Source of the DNA: Streptomyces violaceoruber
GTDB taxonomy: Bacteria; Actinomycetota; Actinomycetes; Streptomycetales; Streptomycetaceae
NCBI GenBank assembly: GCA_000720805.1
Contig: JODI01000144.1
Coordinates: 1 to 15,221 of the forward strand
Length of the DNA: 15,221 nt
Reading direction: 5' to 3'
Numbering within the stretch: position 1 is the first letter of the stretch; the number at the start of each line of letters is the position of its first letter. Both the position numbers and the translations under genes were made by a program. This document shows, piece after piece, positions 10,840-15,221 of the stretch. Below the pieces are notes generated by a model. It was not told the DNA's origin, did not search any database, and saw only the letters and a program-made list of their open reading frames with translations.

Positions 10840-13800
10840 GTGCGTGTTCGGCCCTTCCGCCGTGTCCGCTCCGCCCGCCGTGCCCACCGCGCAAGGCGGC
10901 GCATCGCCGTGCTCGTGCTGACGGCGCTCGCCCTGATGCTCACGACCCAGCAGGCCATGGCCGAGGGTGCCGAGCTGCACGCCGTCGACCTCTCGCTGCC
11001 GAGCCTCGCCTCGGTGACCTCCTGGCTGAAGGACCCGCACTGGGGGAAGTTGCCGGCCCAGGAATCCGGTACCGCCGCCGGCAAGCGTCACCACGTCTCC
11101 GCGCAGGCCACCGCCGCGCACCGGGGCGCCGGCCGCAAGCCGGGCCGGGGCAAAGGCGAGCTCACCGCATACCACCCGCACAAGTCGGCGGTGCAGCACG
11201 GCAGGAGCCAGGTCGGCGGCCACTTCAACCCCAGGACCAGCAAGCGCAGCGCCACCAAGTCCTCGCGCACCGAGACCGTCTACACCAACGCCGACGGCAG
11301 CGTCACCCGCGAGATGTACACCAAGCCCGTCAACTACCAGGTGGGCAAGGGCAGATGGGCGCCCATCGACGTGGACGTGCGGGCGGGGCCGGACGGCCGC
11401 TGGCATGAGAAGGGCAACTCCCTCGCCGTCGACTTCGGGCCCGAGGCCACCGACGACGACCTGGCCTCCCTCACCGTCGACGACGATCACTCCCTCGCCT
11501 ACGGGCTGAAGGACGCCGCGCCCGTCAAGGGAACGGCCGACGGTTCCGACGTCACGTACCAGAACGTCCTCAGCGACACAGACCTCCAGCTCGCCCCCAC
11601 CGGCACCGGGATCAAGGAGTCGGTCGTCCTGCACTCCGCGGACGCCGCGAACAGCTGGACCTTCCCGCTCACCCTCAAGGGCCTCACCCCCGTCGCAACC
11701 GACAACGGCTCCATCGCCCTGCGCGACGCCGACGGCCGGACCGTCGAGCGCATCCCCGCGAGCTACGCCTTCGACTCGAAGGTGAACCCCCGCTCCGGAG
11801 ACCCGGCCACCACCCACGACGTCACCACCGAGTTGGTCCACGCCGACGGCGGCTACGCCCTCAAGCTGACCCTGGCCGACGCCTGGCTGCACGATCCGCG
11901 CCGCGTCTTCCCGGTCACCGTCGACCCGACGGTCGACGACGGCTGGACCACCACCTACGCCGAGTCCGGGTCCGGCAACAACGTCGACCACTCCTACGAG
12001 CAGACCATCAAGGTCGGCTCCTACGACTCCGGCACCCACTCGGCGATCAGCTTCGTCAACCACTGGGACACCGCCTGGGACGCCAGCAACGCCACGGTCA
12101 CCGAGTCGCACCTGGACCTCTTCGACACCTGGGCCTCCACCTGCACCGCCGAGCGGTTCGACGTCGCCCTGATCACCCAGGCCTGGACCCCGGAGGGCGT
12201 CACCAGCTACCCCGGCCCCACCTACGGCTCCTCCATCGGCAACCTCACGCCGTCCGTGCCCGACGCCTGCGCCAACACGGCCGCCGACCGGTCCGTCGGC
12301 GACTGGGTGAGGGTCCCGCTGTCGACCTCCGCCATCCAGGGCTGGTTCAGCGGCAGCACCGCCGACCACGGCCTCGCCCTCTACGCGTCGACCAGCGACA
12401 ACCTGCACTGGAAGCAGTTCGGCGCCTTCAACGACCCCGCCCTCGGCCCGCACATCCTGGTCACGTACACCGGCAACACCGCGCCGCAGCTGTACGAGCA
12501 GTTCCCCGCCGACAACGCCGTGGTGGGCACCACCACCCCGGAGTTCACGGCCTGGGCCGGCGGCGCCAACTCCACCAGCGGCAGAACTACACCTGGCAGG
12601 TCCAGGCGTACGACTCCGCGACCGCCCTGTACTCACCTCCGGACCCCTACGCGCTGTCGGTGCAGGTGCCGCAGCCGGTGATCACCTCGGGGCTGTCGCA
12701 GAACAGCAGCGACCACGGCTTCGACGCGTCCATCGGCAACTACACCACCTCCGACACCGACGCCTCGATCTCCACCGTCGGCCCCTCCCTCGACGTCGAG
12801 CGCGACTACAACTCCCGCGACCCGCGCTGGACGGGCGCGTTCGGCGCCGGCTGGTCGAGCATCTTCGACGCCCGCGCGACCGAGCAGTACAACGCGTCCG
12901 CCGCGGTCACCGCCGTCAACGTCACCTACCCCGACGGCTCCCAGGTCGGCTACGGCAAGAACAGCGACGGCACCTTCACCCCGGGCGCCGGCCGCTGGGC
13001 CACGTTCGTCTCGGTCACCGGCGGCTACAAGCTGACCGACAAGGACGACACCGTCTACACCTTCACCCAGTCCCTGGGCTCGGGTGGCTACGGGCTGACC
13101 TCCGTGACCGACGCCAACGGCCGTGCCATCACCCTGACCTGGGCCGGCGGTCACGTCACCAAGATGGCCTCCGCCGTCTCCAGCCGCTCCCTCAACCTCG
13201 CCTGGTCCACCCCCAGCGGCGCCTCGGCCGCGCACGTCGCCACCGTCACCACCGACCCCGTCACCGCCGGCGACTCCACCACCGCGCTGACCTGGACCTA
13301 CGGCTACACCGGCGACCAGCTGACCAAGGTGTGCGCACCCACGTCGGCCACCAAGTGCACGACGTACGGCTACCAGACCGGTTCCCAGTACCGCAACGCC
13401 TCCCTCGACCTCGACGCGGACGAGATGTGGCCGCTGACGGAGTCCTCGGGCACCACCGCGAAGGACGCCGTCCTCGCCAACGAGGGCACGAAGAACGCCA
13501 CGTACGAGAACGTGACGCTCGGCGCGGCCGGCCCGCTCACCGGCTCCTCGGCCACCGCCGCCACCTTCAACGGCACGACCTCCGACGTCGCCCTGCCGAA
13601 GAACACGGGCAACGACACCAACTCCGGCGCCCTGTCGCTGTGGTTCAAGACCTCGGCCGGGCCGGGCGTGCTGTACTCCTACGCCTCCCAGCCCATCGGC
13701 TCCGGGCAGGCCGCCGGCTTCTACACGCCGTCCGTCTACGTCGGCACCGACGGCAAACTCAACGCCGAGTTCTGGTACAGCGGCGGCGTCAACCCCATCG

Positions 13801-15221
13801 TGAGCGCCGCGTCCGTCGCCGACGGCAGGTGGCACCACGTGGTGCTGTCCGCCGCGGGCAACTCGCAGACCCTGTTCCTCGACAACACCAAGGTCGGCTT
13901 CCGCACCGGCACGGTCTCCATCAAGAGCGCGGACGCCTTCGGCAAGAACCAGGTGTTCAACTACCTGGGCACCGGCTTCCTGGGCGGTGACTGGCCCGAC
14001 GAGGCGCACAGCAGCACCACCGACGACACCGGCTACGCCACCTACTTCAACGGCTCCATCGCCCAGGCCGCCTGGTACGGCCGCCCGCTGGTCGCCGCCG
14101 ACGTCAACGCCCTGTACCAGTCGGGCACCCACGCCTCCAGCCTGCTCACCTCCGTCACCCGGCCGTCCGGCAAGACCTTCGCGGCCATGACGTACGACCC
14201 GGCCACCGCCACCCTCACCCAGCTCACCGACGAGAACGGCGGCGTCTGGAAGCTCATCGCGCCCACCGTCACCGGTTCCAGCCAGACCTACCGGGGCGCG
14301 GTCCTCGGCGCGGCGCCCGCCGGGTACTTCCGCCTGGGCGAGGCGGCCGGCGCGGGCACCGCCGTCGACGAGGTCCGCGGCGGCAACGGCACCTACAGCG
14401 CGGTGACCCTCGGCGCGACCGGCCCGTTCAGCGACCAGAAGGCCGCGACCTTCAACGGCAGCACCTCGTACGCGGAGGTGCCCACCTCCGTGCTGCACGG
14501 CAGCAACGACCGAAGCGTGGAACTCTGGTTCAAGACCGCCGCCCAGGGCGTCATCGTCGGCGACCAGTCGGTGGCGCTCCCCGGCGCGACCGCGGCGTCC
14601 GGCACCTGGTCCCCCTTGCTGTACGTCGGCACCGACAACAAACTGCACGGCCACTTCTACGCGGGCAGCGGTTCCGCAGCCGCCGCGTTCGGCTCCACCG
14701 GCACGGTCACCGACAACGCCTGGCACCACGCGGCGCTCACCGTCTCCGGCTCGACCCAGACCCTCTACCTGGACGGGGTCCAGCAGGCCACCTACTCCGG
14801 CGCCCCCAACGACCAGTCGAACTCCCACCTCTACCTCGGTGGCGGCTTCTCCAAGGGCTGGGTCAGCTCACCCGCCGACGTCAGCCACTTCACAGGGTCC
14901 CTCGCCGACGTCGCCCTCTACCACTCGGCGCTCACCGCGCAGGACGTCGCCGCCCACGTCGACGCCGCGAAGAACTCCACCGGTCTGCTCCCGGTCGAGA
15001 CGGTCAAGGTGACCTCGCCGACCAACTCGACGCTGACGTACACCTACGACGTCACGAACGGCAACCGGGCGCTGACCGAGACCGACGGCCTCGGCAACAG
15101 GACGAGCTTCGGCTACGACACGGCCGGCTTCGAGCACACGGTGACCGACCCCAACGGGGCGATGACCATCACCGGTCATGACGTGCGCGGCAACGTGGTC
15201 TCCTCGACGTCCTGCCAGGAC
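10840..15221 (+). pseudogene. Secreted Rhs-type protein with DNRLRE-like and two LamG domains, frameshifted (3' end outside window)
   Basis: The start is GTG 10840 with GGAG at 10828-10831. The first ~41 residues are a long Arg-rich signal peptide (n-region RVRPFRRVRSARRAHRARRR, core IAVLVLTALALML, likely cleavage after AMA), so the product is exported. A beta-rich region follows (YTNADGSVTREMYTKPVNYQ), then a DNRLRE-like module around residues 361-543 (TTTYAESGSGNNVDHSY; LHWKQFGAFNDPALGPHILV). At about 12582 the frame fails: AACSTSGR-type nonsense follows unless one C is restored (GGC-CAG), after which NYTWQVQAYDSATALYS continues open to 15221. That part has SLDVERDYNSRDPRWTGAFG (Rhs N-terminal motif), two LamG-like domains (about 13400-14110 with RWHHVVLSAAGNSQTLFLDN, and 14290-14960 with AWHHAALTVSGSTQTLYLDG) and the first YD repeats (LTYTYDVTNGNRALTETDG). 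The lesion may be a real mutation or a sequencing error. Confidence 0.85.

Noticed and set aside
10726..14828. Long minus-strand open frames (10726-12636 and 12633-14828)
   Set aside because: They are Gly/Val/Arg-rich mirror frames of the Rhs/LamG gene. The plus strand has a signal peptide, LamG motifs and YD repeats, while the minus translations show no domain.

Overview
The window is high-GC DNA with strong G/C third-position bias and GTG/TTG starts, plus an Rhs/YD-repeat protein with LamG domains and an IS630-type remnant. This points to an actinomycete, most likely Streptomyces (inferred from composition and gene families; no search was run).

Layout. (1) 1-3450 is the C-terminal part of a large Rhs/YD-repeat polymorphic toxin: YD repeats, Rhs core box, Lys/His-rich repeats, Ala/Gly-rich hydrophobic region, Hint autoprotease domain ending in VHN-C, and a ~110-residue toxin tip. 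Its presumed immunity gene (3447-3914) overlaps it by four bases (GTGA). (2) 3898-6573 is a graveyard of displaced toxin/immunity cassettes: a WHH-type HNH nuclease whose catalytic Trp codon is now a stop, a truncated SUKH (SMI1/KNR4) immunity gene, a gene tail coupled to a SAM methyltransferase, and an AHH-type nuclease remnant still attached to a short piece of Hint-coding DNA and followed by an intact presumed immunity gene. Three copies of a repeat built on TGACGGCAGTAG-TGACGGCAAC lie at the boundaries of these blocks. (3) 6971-7834 is a RelE-like toxin gene broken in several frames, followed by two intact XRE-type antitoxin/regulator genes. (4) 7890-9344 holds small hypothetical genes, some probably orphan immunity genes, one of them apparently frameshifted. 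(5) 9301-10253 is an IS630-like element with near-perfect inverted ends flanked by TA. Nearly all of its transposase has been replaced by an alpha/beta hydrolase gene on the minus strand. (6) 10256-10839 is intergenic, with a 17-bp tandem repeat and a leader hairpin. (7) 10840 to the window end is the 5' part of a second secreted Rhs-type protein (signal peptide, DNRLRE-like region, two LamG domains, start of YD repeats), carrying an apparent one-base deletion near 12582.

How it works together. The Rhs protein presumably carries its tip toxin outward and Hint self-cleavage releases it, while the overlapping downstream gene protects the producer. The downstream region looks like a store of old tips and their immunity genes. 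All three displaced toxins are damaged, two of them visibly at or across the catalytic motif, whereas the downstream protective genes mostly remain open. The repeats and the Hint-end homology suggest how cassettes were swapped into and out of the Rhs gene.
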